A stretch of DNA of 64,000 nt from Alphaproteobacteria bacterium (GCA_019635875.1 JAHBYP010000003.1:668444-732443), one strand, 5' to 3'; positions 1-8,649 are shown, numbered from the stretch's first letter. A program made the numbers and translations. Notes: generated by a model from the sequence alone, not told the origin.

Positions 1-573
1 GCAGACATAGGCGAAGGCCGGCGGCACGTTGCCCCAGACGATGCGCGTGCGCGAGACGTCGCTGAAGATGGCGTCGAATCGCCGCCGCAGGGCGCGCGCG
101 GCCGGCAGCGGCAGGCCCTGCAGATAGGCGAAGGTGATGAACAATCCGTCCTTCACCAGGAAGCGGCTGACATGGCCGAAGGCGCGCTCCTGCACCTCCA
201 CCGGCAGCGACGCCCAGGGCAGGCCGCAGACGATGGCGTCGATCGACTCGATGCCGTGCTGGGCCAGGATCTTGTCGAGGTCCTCGACGCTGGCGGCGAC
301 GAAGGTGAGCCTGGGGAATTCCTGGCGCAGGTGATCCACGAACGCGGCGTTGAGCTCGATGCCGAGATACCTGTGCTGCGGCGTCAGGTGCGGAACGATG
401 GCATGGGTCAGCGCGCCGGTGCCGGCGCCGAACTCGACGATCACCTTCGCCTTGGCGAAATCGATCGGCTCGACCATCGCCTCGCCCAGCGCCCGCGAGC
501 TGGGCAGCACCGCGCCGACGGCACGCGGCGCGCCCATGATCTGTCCGACAAATAGCCGCGCCGCGCGAAACAT
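1..573 (-). CDS. Class I SAM-dependent methyltransferase, phospholipid N-methyltransferase-like (3' end outside window)
   Basis: An open frame of 191 codons runs without a stop from ATG at 573 off the left edge, so the C-terminus is missing. The protein begins [20 protein letters not shown], followed by a [10 protein letters not shown] helix and the SAM-binding glycine loop [10 protein letters not shown] at about residues 48-57, then an acidic GIEL strand that should bind the ribose of [13 protein letters not shown] segment occupies the usual motif IV position. This layout is typical of the COG3963 phospholipid N-methyltransferases, which methylate phosphatidylethanolamine, and is related to rRNA adenine dimethylases. 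No signal peptide is seen. The substrate is inferred from family resemblance only. The gene is divergent from the flavoprotein gene at 767, with a palindromic repeat in the gap. Confidence 0.8.
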   Translation of the reverse strand, partial: MFRAARLFVGQIMGAPRAVGAVLPSSRALGEAMVEPIDFAKAKVIVEFGAGTGALTHAIVPHLTPQHRYLGIELNAAFVDHLRQEFPRLTFVAASVEDLDKILAQHGIESIDAIVCGLPWASLPVEVQERAFGHVSRFLVKDGLFITFAYLQGLPLPAARALRRRFDAIFSDVSRTRIVWGNVPPAFAYVC

Positions 574-627
574 GGGGCCATTAACTAGGCTTGGCCGCCG
601 CGACATGCCAGAGAAAAGCGCCCAATC

Positions 628-749
628 CCTTCCCCCGGAGGGGGAAGGTGCCCGAAGGGCGGATGGGGGATGTCGAGAACGGACACGGGAGTCCGTCTTC
701 GACATCCCCCATCCGTCGCTACGCGCCACCTTCCCCCTCCGGGGGAAGG
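628..749. repeat. Family A palindromic repeat, copy 1
   Basis: A 122-bp imperfect palindrome. Each end is itself a small hairpin (CCTTCCCCC-GGAG-GGGGAAGG on the left, the mirror version on the right). The inner arms GATGGGGGATGTCGA and TCGACATCCCCCATC pair with each other. The same element recurs at 17894, 47634, 50241, 58943, 60599 and 63947. It ends 17 bp before the ATG at 767, so it forms most of that gene's leader. Confidence 0.95.
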
Positions 750-766
750 TACATAGAGTGCCCGCC

Positions 767-1885
767 ATGGCGTACGAGACGGTTGATTGCGTGGTGGTCG
801 GCGCGGGGGTCGTCGGCCTGGCGGTGGCGCGGGCGCTGGCGATGGCCGGGCGCGAGGTGATCGTGCTGGAGGCCCGCGAGGGCATCGGCACCGAGACCTC
901 CTCGCGCAACAGCGAGGTGATCCACGCCGGCATCTACTATCCCAGGGGCGGCAATATCGCCCGGCTGTGCGTCGAGGGAAGGCGCCTGCTCTACCGCTAT
1001 TGCGACGAGCACGGCGTGCCCTACAACAATTGCGGCAAGTTCATCGTCGCCACGACGGAGGCCGAGCGCGAGACCCTGGCTTCGATCAAGGCACGCGCCG
1101 AGGCCAATGGCGTCGAGGGCATGGAGTTCCTCAGCGCCGCCGAGGCCATGGCGATCGAGCCGCAGCTGAGCTGCACCGGCGCGCTGGTCTCGCCGACCAC
1201 CGGCATCATCGACAGCCACCGCTTCATGGTGGCGTTGCAGGGCGACGCCGAGGAAGCCGGCGCGATGATCGCCTTCCACAGCCCGATGGAACGCGGCCGC
1301 GTCGTCGAGGACGGCATCGAGATCGATGTCGGCGGCGAGCAGCCGATGACCCTGCGCACGCGCCTGCTGGTGACCAGCGCCGGGCTGCACGCGCCCGACC
1401 TCGCACGCAGGATCGAGGGCGCGCTCTACAACACGCTGCCCACCGCCTACTACGCCAAGGGCAATTATTTCCGTCTGAGCGGCAAGGCGCCGTTCTCGCG
1501 CCTCATCTACCCCGTGCCGGTGCCCGGCGGGCTGGGCGTGCACATCACCGTCGATCTCGGCGGCCAGGCGCGCTTCGGCCCCGACGTCGAGTGGATCGAG
1601 GAGATCGACTACGAAGTCGATCCGGCGCGCGGCGACAAGTTCTACGCCGCCGTGCGCCGCTACTGGCCCGACCTGAAGGACGGCGCGCTGCAGCCCGACT
1701 ATTCCGGCATCCGGCCCAAGATCGTGCCGCCGGGCGCGCCGGCGCAGGACTTCACCTTCCACGGCCCCGAGACTCATCGCATTCCCGGCCTGATCCACCT
1801 CTTCGGCATCGAATCGCCGGGGCTGACGGCCTCGCTCGCCATCGGCGATCACGTGCTGGCGATGACGGAGCCAAGCCATGCGTAG
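767..1885 (+). CDS. FAD-dependent oxidoreductase, L-2-hydroxyglutarate oxidase-like
   Basis: A 372-residue protein of the DAO superfamily. The N-terminal Rossmann motif [19 protein letters not shown] binds FAD and is followed by an acidic [18 protein letters not shown] stretch. The segment after it ([18 protein letters not shown]) is characteristic of the L-2-hydroxyglutarate dehydrogenase/oxidase (LhgO) branch, which oxidises L-2-hydroxyglutarate to 2-oxoglutarate. The C-terminal [16 protein letters not shown] loop is the second FAD contact of the family. The start at 767 is chosen because the glycine motif begins ten residues after it; upstream codons lie in repeat DNA. The stop overlaps the next gene by 8 bp, so the two are probably co-translated. 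The substrate could be another 2-hydroxy acid. Confidence 0.85.
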   Translation: MAYETVDCVVVGAGVVGLAVARALAMAGREVIVLEAREGIGTETSSRNSEVIHAGIYYPRGGNIARLCVEGRRLLYRYCDEHGVPYNNCGKFIVATTEAERETLASIKARAEANGVEGMEFLSAAEAMAIEPQLSCTGALVSPTTGIIDSHRFMVALQGDAEEAGAMIAFHSPMERGRVVEDGIEIDVGGEQPMTLRTRLLVTSAGLHAPDLARRIEGALYNTLPTAYYAKGNYFRLSGKAPFSRLIYPVPVPGGLGVHITVDLGGQARFGPDVEWIEEIDYEVDPARGDKFYAAVRRYWPDLKDGALQPDYSGIRPKIVPPGAPAQDFTFHGPETHRIPGLIHLFGIESPGLTASLAIGDHVLAMTEPSHA

Positions 1886-2918
1886 CATGAGGGCGCTTGC
1901 GGCTGCCATCGCACTGGTGGCCGGGGTGGCGATCGCCCAGGCGCAGGATCTGCCGAAGCTCCAGTTCAAGGTGGTGGGTTCGTTCGGCAACCTCACCAGC
2001 TGGCAGAAGATCGAGAAGCCGTTCTGGGACGCGCTGCCGAAGGAGTCGGGCGGGGCCTTCACCGCCAGCGCGCAGTCGATCACCGGGCTCGGGCTCAAAG
2101 GTAGCGAGGTCATGGGCCTGCTCAAGCAGGACCGGTACGACTTCGCGCACGGGCTACCGACCTATGTCGCCAACGATCCCTGGCTCGAGGCGGTCGACAT
2201 CGCGGGCGTGGCGCGCGATCTCGATATGGCGCGCAAGATCACCACGGTATGGGCGCCGCGCCTCGATGCGCGGATGGACAGGGACTACAACGCCAAGTTC
2301 CTGAACTGGTACGCCTTTCCGACACAGATGATCCATTGCAAGACGCCGATCAAATCGCTCGCCGATCTCAAGGGGAGGAAGGTGGGTGTGCAGGACGTGT
2401 CGCAGGGTGACCTGGTCGAGGGCCTTGGCGCCATCGCCGTCACCTTGCCGTTCGGCGACGGTGTACCCGCACTGCTGCGGGGCGCAGTCGATTGCGCCAT
2501 CGCCAGCACATCGGCGACCAACGAGGTGGGCTGGCACGAAGTGGTGACGCACGTCATCGACATGCCGGTCGGTTTTTCTATCGCTTACACCGCCGTCAGC
2601 AAGGCGACGTGGCGTGGCCTCAACGGCAAATCGCGCGACTTCCTCGTGGCGCAATTGACTGCATTCGAGGACAGGGCCTGGAAGGTAGTCGCCGACGAGG
2701 CCGCAATGGGCCGGGCATGTATCATGGGGGCCATTTGCCGCGACGGTAAGGCGGGCAAATTGGTAAGGGTTCTACTTTCTCCCAACGACCGTAAGGCGTG
2801 GGAGAACGTGGTTGCCGATATTGTGCTGAAGCGCTGGGCCAGGCGCTGCGGCGCCGACTGCGTCGCGGTGTGGAACGACACCGTGGGCAGGATGGCGGAC
2901 GTGACGGCGGCGCCGTGA
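1878..2918 (+). CDS. TRAP-type periplasmic solute-binding protein (DctP family)
   Basis: A 346-residue secreted protein. Residues 1-22 form a signal peptide ending AQA-QD. The mature part looks like a DctP receptor: a [19 protein letters not shown] segment, a [13 protein letters not shown] motif typical of TRAP receptors, and a Cys-rich C-terminus (four Cys after residue 270). It would capture an organic acid for a TRAP importer. No DctQ or DctM membrane subunits are present nearby, so the receptor is orphan here. A GGAG at 1867-1870 serves as ribosome binding site inside the upstream gene. Overlap with the 2-hydroxyacid oxidase gene suggests that the ligand may be related to that enzyme's substrate (inference). 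Confidence 0.75.
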   Translation: MRSMRALAAAIALVAGVAIAQAQDLPKLQFKVVGSFGNLTSWQKIEKPFWDALPKESGGAFTASAQSITGLGLKGSEVMGLLKQDRYDFAHGLPTYVANDPWLEAVDIAGVARDLDMARKITTVWAPRLDARMDRDYNAKFLNWYAFPTQMIHCKTPIKSLADLKGRKVGVQDVSQGDLVEGLGAIAVTLPFGDGVPALLRGAVDCAIASTSATNEVGWHEVVTHVIDMPVGFSIAYTAVSKATWRGLNGKSRDFLVAQLTAFEDRAWKVVADEAAMGRACIMGAICRDGKAGKLVRVLLSPNDRKAWENVVADIVLKRWARRCGADCVAVWNDTVGRMADVTAAP

Positions 2919-2921
2919 GAT

Positions 2922-3614
2922 TCAGCTCACCAGCGGCACGACCTCGATGTCGTAGGCGTGCGTGATCCTGCGGTTCAGCACCGGATCCTCGAGCTCCATC
3001 TCGAACCGCGACGACGGGCGGATGCCGCCGATGGCGTTGAAGGTGCCGCAGGACATCGCCGTGCCCGCCGGCAGGTGCTTCGATCCGCCGGTGTATCGGG
3101 TGACCAGGTCGCGCGGCGCGCGGATGTTGCCGGCCGGGCCTTCCTGGTAGAGCACGCGCCGGCCGGCCTCGCTAATCCAGGCGCGCAGCATCGGCCGGTC
3201 CCAGTGCGCCTCGACCTCCTCGTAGCGCCAGGCCACGCGGCCGCAGATCTTGGGACAGAGCTGCTTGCTGAGCGCCACCGACCAAGCTTCGGCCTTGCGG
3301 TCGGTGTGGTCGGAGGCGACGGTCACCCACAGCCGGTCGCTGGTGCCGATCAGCATCGGCTCGACCTCGCCGGACGTGTCAGGGCCGACGACCTGGATGC
3401 GCTCGGCCTGCATCAGGCGGTCGACCGACATGCGATAGAACAGCGGCACGGTGCTGGGGCGCGGCACGCCGATCGCCTGCAGCTCCTCGATGTGATGCTC
3501 CAGCGCCGCGCTCTCGCGGCCGGTCCAGCCGGCGACCACGAGATCGGCGATCTCGGCGCGCACTTGCTCGACCGCGCCCCTGGCGTGGCCCTCGAAGACG
3601 AGCGTGACGGTCAT
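2922..3614 (-). CDS. DUF2848 family protein
   Basis: A 230-residue cytosolic protein resembling the DUF2848 family, with the features GTSDRLWVTVASDHTDRKAE in the middle and a C-terminal MELEDPVLNRRITHAYDIE segment. That ending resembles fumarylacetoacetate-hydrolase-type folds, so a hydrolase or lyase role on a small carboxylic acid is possible but unproven. It starts 7 bp after the DUF1445 gene, and the two form a transcription unit. It converges on the TRAP receptor with only 3 bp between the stops. Confidence 0.75.
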   Translation of the reverse strand: MTVTLVFEGHARGAVEQVRAEIADLVVAGWTGRESAALEHHIEELQAIGVPRPSTVPLFYRMSVDRLMQAERIQVVGPDTSGEVEPMLIGTSDRLWVTVASDHTDRKAEAWSVALSKQLCPKICGRVAWRYEEVEAHWDRPMLRAWISEAGRRVLYQEGPAGNIRAPRDLVTRYTGGSKHLPAGTAMSCGTFNAIGGIRPSSRFEMELEDPVLNRRITHAYDIEVVPLVS

Positions 3615-3621
3615 GCCTGGA

Positions 3622-4434
3622 TCAGAGCACCGCGAGCTGCGCGTTGAGCAGGTCGGTCACCAGCATGTAGCCCGGCGCATGCGTGATGCAGAACTCCGGC
3701 TTCACCGTGGCGATCACCGATTGCGGGGTGACGCCGCAGGCCCAGAACACCGGCAGCTCATCGTCGCGCACCTCGACCGGATCGCCGTAATCGGGCCTGG
3801 CGATGTCCTTGATGCCGATCATCTCGGGCTTGCCCAGATGCACCGGCGCGCCGTGCACCGTGGGGAAGCGCGTCGTGACCTGCACGGCGCGGATCGCGTC
3901 CGCCGGTCTGAACGGGCGCATCGACACCACCATCGGGCCGTGGAACGGGCCAGCCGGCGCGGTGGCGATGCTGGTGCGGTACATCGGCACGTTGCTGTTG
4001 CAGCTGATGTGGCGGATATCGAGGCCGTTCTCGATCAGCGCCTCCTCGAAGCTGAACGAGCAGCCGAGCGCGAAGGACACCAGATCGTCGCGCCAAACCG
4101 CGCGGATGTCGTCGACCTCGTCGACCAGCTCGCCCTTCTTCCACACGCGGTAACGCGGGATGTCGGTGCGGATGTCGAGGTCGGCGCCCAGCGCGGGCAG
4201 CCGCGGATCGCCGGGCTCCGACGCCGCCAGCAGCGGACAGGGCTTGGGGTTGAGGTGGCAGAAGCGGTGGAAGTCGGCCGCCAGCGCCGCCGGCAGGATC
4301 GCCAGGTTGGCCTGCACGTAGCCCGGCGCCATGCCCGCGGTCGGCCGGCGATGCGCACCGGCGCGGATCTTCAGGCGGGCGGCGTGGCCGGTCTCGCGGG
4401 CCGTCGCGCCCAGGGCGCTCATCGTGGTGTCCAT
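3622..4434 (-). CDS. DUF1445 family putative hydro-lyase (YcsI-like)
   Basis: A 270-residue cytosolic protein of the DUF1445/YcsI family. Family hallmarks visible are [15 protein letters not shown] near residue 34, [14 protein letters not shown] in the centre, [10 protein letters not shown], and the C-terminal [13 protein letters not shown]. Family members are annotated as putative hydro-lyases. The same domain occurs in the mammalian D-glutamate cyclase protein, but the cyclase activity is usually assigned to its other domain. The start at 4434 is supported by GGAGG 8 bp upstream. It is the first gene of the pair with the DUF2848 gene; the two probably act in one small-acid pathway (inference). 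Confidence 0.8.
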   Translation of the reverse strand: MDTTMSALGATARETGHAARLKIRAGAHRRPTAGMAPGYVQANLAILPAALAADFHRFCHLNPKPCPLLAASEPGDPRLPALGADLDIRTDIPRYRVWKKGELVDEVDDIRAVWRDDLVSFALGCSFSFEEALIENGLDIRHISCNSNVPMYRTSIATAPAGPFHGPMVVSMRPFRPADAIRAVQVTTRFPTVHGAPVHLGKPEMIGIKDIARPDYGDPVEVRDDELPVFWACGVTPQSVIATVKPEFCITHAPGYMLVTDLLNAQLAVL

Positions 4435-4480
4435 GGCGGACCTCCGGGATACTGGGACTGTGGCCCCTATCGTGCCATGC

Positions 4481-5296
4481 CTACACCGTCACGTCGACCG
4501 CGCCGCCGTCGACGCGTATGTTCTGGCCGTTGATGAAGGCGGCGCGGCTGCCGGCGAGGAAGGCGACCAGCTCGCCCACTTCCTCGGTGGTGGCGATGCG
4601 GCCCACCGGGTTGGGCATGTCATGCGCCGCCAGCCGGCGCAGCAGCGCATCGGGGTCGGGGTCGGCAGCCTCGGGCCAGTTCTCCTTCGTGCCGCGGCGG
4701 CGGGCGTTCTCGATCACCTCGGCCGTCGCAATCAGCCCTGGGCTGACGAGGTTGACGGTGATGCCCGTGCCGGCCAGCTCCTTGGCCAGGCCCACGGTCA
4801 TCACCGGCAGCGCACCCTTGGCGGCGTAGTAATGCGGCATGCGCGCGTTGGGCCGCGTGCTGCCGATGGTGCCGACGAAGACGATGCGGCCCCAGCCGCG
4901 CGCCTTCATGCCCGGCACCAGGGCGCGCACCAGCCGAACGCCCGAGACCACGTTCTTCTCGTAGATCGCGAGCCAGTCGGCATCGGTCGCGGTCGACCAG
5001 AAGCCGCGCTCGGCGGTACCGTAATTGTTGACCAGCACGTCGACCTCGAGCCGCGCCGCGACCAGCGCGGCGATCACCGCCTCGGCCCCGTCGGCGCTCG
5101 CCACGTCGCCAGCGGCGATGGAGACCTTGCCGCCGTCCTTCTGAATCTGCGCCGCGATGCGCTCGCAGGCGATCTCGTCGGCGCCGCTGACCACGACATG
5201 CGCACCCTCGCGCGCCAGCACGCGGGCGATGCCGGCGCCGGTGCCGCGACTCGATCCGGTGACCAGCGCCACCTTGCCGGCGAGCTCAAGATCCAT
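4481..5296 (-). CDS. SDR family oxidoreductase
   Basis: A 271-residue classical short-chain dehydrogenase/reductase. The cofactor motif [12 protein letters not shown] lies at residues 14-25, the NNYG structural motif (variant of NNAG) follows in the middle, and the catalytic Tyr-Lys is in HYYAAK near residue 157. The terminal [10 protein letters not shown] is standard. It resembles 3-oxoacyl-ACP reductase-type dehydrogenases and should use NAD(P)H on a small ketone or alcohol. The substrate cannot be read from the sequence. A family B repeat separates it from the TauD-type gene on the same strand. Confidence 0.88.
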   Translation of the reverse strand: MDLELAGKVALVTGSSRGTGAGIARVLAREGAHVVVSGADEIACERIAAQIQKDGGKVSIAAGDVASADGAEAVIAALVAARLEVDVLVNNYGTAERGFWSTATDADWLAIYEKNVVSGVRLVRALVPGMKARGWGRIVFVGTIGSTRPNARMPHYYAAKGALPVMTVGLAKELAGTGITVNLVSPGLIATAEVIENARRRGTKENWPEAADPDPDALLRRLAAHDMPNPVGRIATTEEVGELVAFLAGSRAAFINGQNIRVDGGAVDVTV

Positions 5297-5321
5297 GGCC
5301 GATGACCTCAGTTGGGCACCA

Positions 5322-5390
5322 CTGTCATCCCGAGCGCCGCGAGGGATCTTCGCCCTGACGAAAGATTCCTCGCTGCGCTCGGAATGACAG
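5322..5390. repeat. Family B palindromic repeat, copy 1
   Basis: A 69-bp inverted repeat: CTGTCATCCCGAGCG on the left pairs with CGCTCGGAATGACAG on the right, with inner arms CGAGGGATC and GATTCCTCG. It lies between two minus-strand genes. Other copies are at 33941, 35764, 44177, 52975 and 62681. Confidence 0.95.
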
Positions 5391-5392
5391 CT

Positions 5393-6283
5393 TCATGCCG
5401 CGTGCCGGTTCGTGTCCTCGCCCACCGCGATCGGCTTCTCGCCGCGGATGGTGGTGCGGCGCAGCTCGCGGCGGTAGCCGGCGTAGTCGTTGATCGCGAA
5501 GTGCTTGAGGCAGCGATTGTCCCAGATCGCCATCGCGCCCGGCGACCAGGTGAAGCGGCAGACGAACTCCGGCCGCACGGCGTGCCCGTAGAGGAAATTC
5601 AGGAGCGGCAGGCTCTCGCGCTCGGTCATGCCCTCGAAGCGCACGGTGTAGGCGACGTTGGCGAACAGCGCGCGCCTTCCCGACTCGGGATGCACGCGCA
5701 CGATGGGGTGCACCATCTCGGCCATCGCGCTCTCGTCGTGGCGCACCTTCATGCTGCGCGCGTTGCGGTTGTCGTGGAACGCCGCACCCTTGGCATAGCC
5801 CTTGGCCCAGTACACCGCGCGCATCTTGTCGAGCGTCTGGCGCAGGCCCTCCGACAGGGTTTCGTAGGCGAGGTACTGGTTGGCGAACATGGTGTCGCCG
5901 CCATAGGGCGGCAGCTCGCGCGCGTGCAGGAAAGTGAAGGCCGGCGGCGTCTCCAGAAAGCTCCAGTCGGAATGCCAGTTGCCGCCGAAGGTCGGGTTCT
6001 TGCCCTCGTCCGCCTCCTTGGCGACCTTCAGCACACTGGGATGCGTCTCCTCGCCCTCGACGAAGGGATCGCGGCCGAACGTCCCGAAGTAGCCGGCGAA
6101 GCGCGCCTGGTCGAGATCGGTCATGCCTTCCTGGCCGCGCAGGAAGACGCAGCAATGCTCGATCAGGGCCTTGCGGATCTCGGCCACCGTCTGCTCGTCG
6201 AGCGGCTTCTTCAGATCGGGCCCATCGATCTCCGCGCCGCAGCCGCCGGCCAGGCGTCGCACAGCGATACGCTGATAGGTCAT
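5393..6283 (-). CDS. TauD/TfdA-family Fe(II)/2-oxoglutarate dioxygenase
   Basis: A 296-residue non-haem iron dioxygenase. The metal-binding HxD is in NWHSDWSF near residue 105; the distal His is in NRCLKHFAINDY, and the 2-oxoglutarate-binding Arg is in RRELRRTTIRGE near the C-terminus. Enzymes of this family hydroxylate substrates such as taurine, sulfonates, 2,4-D or carnitine precursors with release of succinate and CO2. The specific substrate is unknown. The start at 6283 is supported by GGAGGGAG 7 bp upstream. It is divergent from the nitronate monooxygenase gene, so the 123-bp gap (6284-6406) should hold both promoters. Confidence 0.88.
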   Translation of the reverse strand: MTYQRIAVRRLAGGCGAEIDGPDLKKPLDEQTVAEIRKALIEHCCVFLRGQEGMTDLDQARFAGYFGTFGRDPFVEGEETHPSVLKVAKEADEGKNPTFGGNWHSDWSFLETPPAFTFLHARELPPYGGDTMFANQYLAYETLSEGLRQTLDKMRAVYWAKGYAKGAAFHDNRNARSMKVRHDESAMAEMVHPIVRVHPESGRRALFANVAYTVRFEGMTERESLPLLNFLYGHAVRPEFVCRFTWSPGAMAIWDNRCLKHFAINDYAGYRRELRRTTIRGEKPIAVGEDTNRHAA

Positions 6284-6406
6284 GGTCGCTCCCTCCGGCC
6301 GTCGGTACTGGTCAACGGCCGTTGCTTCGGTACAAGGTACGCGCCGCAGCGGGGCGCGTCGATGGGCGCTTCCGCGCGTCGAAATCGGGGCAGGGAACCG
6401 CTCACC

Positions 6407-7381
6407 ATGATCAAGACTCGCTTCACCGAGATGTTCGGCATCCAGCACCCGATCGTGCAGGGCGGCATGCAATGGGTCGGCCGCGCCGAGCTCGCCTCGG
6501 CGGTCTCCAACGCCGGCGCGCTGGGCATCATCACCGGGCTGACGCAGCCGACGCCGGAAGATCTCTCCAGGGAGATCAAGCGTTGCCGCGAGATGACCGA
6601 CAAGCCGTTCGGCGTGAATCTCACCATCCTGCCCACCCTCGTGCCGCGTCCCTATGGTGAGTACATCGACGCCATCGTCCAGTCGGGCGTGAAGATCGTC
6701 GAGACCGCCGGCAACAACCCCAAGCCCTTCCTGCCCAAGTTCAAGGACGCCGGCATCAAGGTGATCCACAAATGCACCTCGGTGCGCCACGGCGTCACCG
6801 CCGAGCGCGTCGGCGTCGATGCGATCTCGATGGACGGCTTCGAGTGCGCCGGCCATCCGGGTGAAGACGACGTGCCCAACCTCGTGCTGCTGCCGGCGGC
6901 GGCCAACGTGATCAAGATCCCGATGCTGGCCTCGGGCGGCTTCGCCGATGCGCGCGGCCTGGTGGCGGCGCTGGCGCTGGGCTGCGACGGCATCAACATG
7001 GGCACGCGCTTCATGGCGACCAAGGAAGCGCCGATCCACCAGAACGTGAAGGAGAAGATCGTCGGCTCCGACGAGCGCTCGACCGCGCTGATATTCCGCA
7101 CCCTGCGCAACACCAGCCGCGTCTACGGCAACTCGGTGGCCAGGAAGGCGATCGAGATGGAGGCCGAGGGCAAGACCATCCAGGAGATCGGTCCCATCGT
7201 CTCGGGCGCCAAGGGCCGCGTGGTCTACGAGACCGGCGATCTCGAGCACGGCGTGTGGTCGGCCGGCACCTGCATGGGCCTGATCAACGACATCCCGAGC
7301 TGCAAGGAGCTTGTCGAGCGCATCGTGCGCGAGGCCGAGGACATCATGCGGGGCAAGTTCCAGAAGATGATGGTGGCGTGA
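6407..7381 (+). CDS. Nitronate monooxygenase family protein (FMN-dependent)
   Basis: A 324-residue TIM-barrel flavoprotein of the 2-nitropropane dioxygenase/nitronate monooxygenase family. Visible signatures are HPIVQGGMQWVG at residues 13-24, AGALGIITG, the ECAGHPGEDD segment (catalytic His region), ASGGFADARGLVAALALG and GINMGTRFMAT, which bind FMN phosphate. It oxidises alkyl nitronates to aldehydes or ketones plus nitrite; some relatives act as FMN enoyl reductases. A GGGAA motif lies 7 bp upstream of the ATG. The gene is followed at once by the repeat that hosts the IS110 element. Confidence 0.88.
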   Translation: MIKTRFTEMFGIQHPIVQGGMQWVGRAELASAVSNAGALGIITGLTQPTPEDLSREIKRCREMTDKPFGVNLTILPTLVPRPYGEYIDAIVQSGVKIVETAGNNPKPFLPKFKDAGIKVIHKCTSVRHGVTAERVGVDAISMDGFECAGHPGEDDVPNLVLLPAAANVIKIPMLASGGFADARGLVAALALGCDGINMGTRFMATKEAPIHQNVKEKIVGSDERSTALIFRTLRNTSRVYGNSVARKAIEMEAEGKTIQEIGPIVSGAKGRVVYETGDLEHGVWSAGTCMGLINDIPSCKELVERIVREAEDIMRGKFQKMMVA

Positions 7382-7384
7382 TTT

Positions 7385-7493
7385 CCTTCTCCCCGCGAAG
7401 GCGGGGAGAAGGTGCCGAGCGCCAGCGAGGCGGATGAGGGGCTTTCTCGCGCAACACCCGGCGATGTCGTTGTTGACGCGCCGCGAAGCCCCT
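7385..7493. repeat. Family D palindromic repeat, left part (IS110 target)
   Basis: The left part of a palindromic repeat split by the IS element. It begins with the hairpin CCTTCTCCCC-GCGAAGGC-GGGGAGAAGG and contains the arm GGATGAGGGGCTT at 7432-7444. The partner arm AAGCCCCTCATCC is recovered exactly when 7487-7493 is joined to 8800-8805, which shows where the element entered. Confidence 0.9.
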
Positions 7494-7511
7494 TGTGTAT
7501 CGGGAAAGGAC

Positions 7512-7517
7512 TAGAGT
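7512..7517 (+). promoter_or_regulatory. Candidate -10 box of a circle-junction promoter
   Basis: TAGAGT lies 17 bp downstream of TTGCTT, a -35-like hexamer that exists only when the element's right end (TTG at 8795-8797) is joined through CT to its left end (T at 7494), as in the excised circle. Transcription would start near 7524, at the foot of the bridge RNA 5' hairpin. Matches to consensus are partial (3/6 and 4/6), so this is a prediction. Confidence 0.45.
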
Positions 7518-7572
7518 TCGCGAGCGGACGGCCGTTAGCAGCGGCCGTCCGCCGCGAAGCAGAGACCGTATT

Positions 7573-7600
7573 GCCCCTAGGCCCGAAGACCGTGGATGAG
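7573..7600 (+). other. Target guides of the bridge RNA (LTG and RTG)
   Basis: GCCCCT at 7573-7578 is identical to the left flank of the insertion site including its CT core (7488-7493 reads AGCCCCT). GGATGAG at 7594-7600 is the exact reverse complement of the right flank CTCATCC (8798-8804), again including the core. In IS621 the left target guide pairs with the bottom strand on the left and the right target guide with the top strand on the right; both matches here have that polarity and order. Confidence 0.75.
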
Positions 7601-7631
7601 CATGGTCCGCTTCGTGTCTTCCTCGACCCGA

Positions 7632-7638
7632 ACAGTTG
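7632..7638 (+). other. Left donor guide of the bridge RNA (LDG)
   Basis: ACAGTTG is identical to the last seven bases of the element (8791-8797), as expected for a left donor guide, and sits on the 5' side of the donor-binding loop. The opposite side (7656-7665) contains CAAG, complementary to CTTG formed by the core and the left-end bases TG; that right donor match is short and uncertain. Confidence 0.65.
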
Positions 7639-7680
7639 AACGGGCTGCGAGCCCGAACGAGCAAGGAAGGGATGACGAAG

Positions 7681-8637
7681 ATGGCACGGAACGAGGGTCT
7701 TGTCGGCCTCGATGTCTCGAAGGAATGGCTCGATTGTCACGTGCTGCCGAGCGGCGAGACGTGGCGCATGCGCAACGACGCGGCGGGCCACGCCGCGCTG
7801 ATCGAACGGCTGGGCGCGCTGGGCGTGCGGTGCGCGGTGCTGGAAGCCTCGGGCGGCTACGAGAAGACGGCGGTATCGGCGCTGTGGGCGGCCGGGCTGC
7901 GGGTGCGGGTGGTCGATCCCAAGCGGGTGCGCCACTTCGCCAAGGCGCTGGCTCGGGCCAAGAACGACCGCATCGATGCGCAGGTAATCGCCCGCTTCGG
8001 CCTGGCCACGGCGGACGATCGCGACACGACGATCCTGCCCGATGCCCGGCGCGCGGCGCTGGGCGAGCTGCTCGCCGCGCGCCACGATCTGCTCGATCAC
8101 CGCACGGCGCTGCGGCAGCAGCAGCGCAGCATCGCCGCCGATGTCGCCCAGATCATGGCCCAACCGCTGGCGGCGCTCGAGCAGGCGCTCGCCACGCTGG
8201 ACGGCAAGATCGCCGAGGCCATCGCCGCGCACACGCCGTTCGCCGCCTTGGCGCGCCGCCTCGGCAGCGTGCCCGGGCTGGGGCCGGTGGCGATCGCCGC
8301 CCTGATCGCCTGGCTGCCCGAGCTCGGCAAGCTCTCGCGCCGCAAGCTGGCGCGTCTCGTCGGCGTCGCGCCCTTCGACGACGACAGCGGCCCGCGCCGC
8401 GGCGTGCGCGTCATCCAGGGCGGGCGCACCAAGCTGCGCAACGTGCTCTACATGTCGGCCATGGTCGCCGCCACCACCGCCTGCAACCCGACCCTCAACG
8501 CCCACTACACGGCGCTGCGGGCCAAGGGCAAGGCCGCCAAGCTCGCCATCATTGCCTGTCTGCGCCGCCTGCTCGGCATGCTCAACGCCATGGTCGCGCG
8601 CGACCAGGACTGGCAACCCGCGGCGCTCGCCGCCTGA
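7681..8637 (+). CDS. IS110-family DEDD recombinase (transposase)
   Basis: A 318-residue recombinase. The N-terminal RuvC-like domain has the acidic tetrad D11 (VGLDVS), E55 (LEASGGYE), D96 and D99 (KNDRIDAQ). The C-terminal transposase_20 domain contains the helix-hairpin-helix GSVPGLGPVAIAALIAW at about residues 195-211 and the motif APFDDDSGPRRG, whose S236 corresponds in position to the catalytic serine of IS621. Length matches the family (300-350 aa). ATG 7681 is preferred because GGAAGG ends 10 nt upstream; the ATG at 7672 is too close to that site, and a TTG at 7636 lies inside the guide RNA. No frameshift or internal stop is seen. Confidence 0.93.
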   Translation: MARNEGLVGLDVSKEWLDCHVLPSGETWRMRNDAAGHAALIERLGALGVRCAVLEASGGYEKTAVSALWAAGLRVRVVDPKRVRHFAKALARAKNDRIDAQVIARFGLATADDRDTTILPDARRAALGELLAARHDLLDHRTALRQQQRSIAADVAQIMAQPLAALEQALATLDGKIAEAIAAHTPFAALARRLGSVPGLGPVAIAALIAWLPELGKLSRRKLARLVGVAPFDDDSGPRRGVRVIQGGRTKLRNVLYMSAMVAATTACNPTLNAHYTALRAKGKAAKLAIIACLRRLLGMLNAMVARDQDWQPAALAA

Positions 8638-8649
8638 GCCTGCCGAGCT

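Larger units (their letters stand above)
7517..7671 (+). ncRNA. Predicted IS110 bridge RNA
   Basis: Structure read by eye. First is a 5' stem-loop (11 perfect pairs, 7524-7534 with 7542-7552, 7-nt loop; six more pairs outside one bulged A). Second is a target-binding loop closed by GACCGT 7564-7569 with ATGGTC 7602-7607. Third is a donor-binding loop closed by TCTTCCT 7617-7623 with AGGAAGG 7664-7670, with a distal hairpin CGGGCT-GCG-AGCCCG (7641-7655). The three-part order equals that of the IS621 bridge RNA. The 3' strand of the last stem is also the recombinase ribosome binding site, so RNA folding could restrain translation. Exact ends are not known. Confidence 0.75.

Noticed and set aside
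719..2125. 468-codon open frame on the minus strand opposite the 2-hydroxyacid oxidase
   Set aside because: It is an antisense shadow caused by high GC; the translation is low in hydrophobic residues, has no motif and ends in repeat DNA.
7636..7680. TTG start 15 codons upstream of the IS110 recombinase
   Set aside because: It lies inside the donor-binding part of the guide RNA and has no ribosome binding site; ATG 7681 is well placed.
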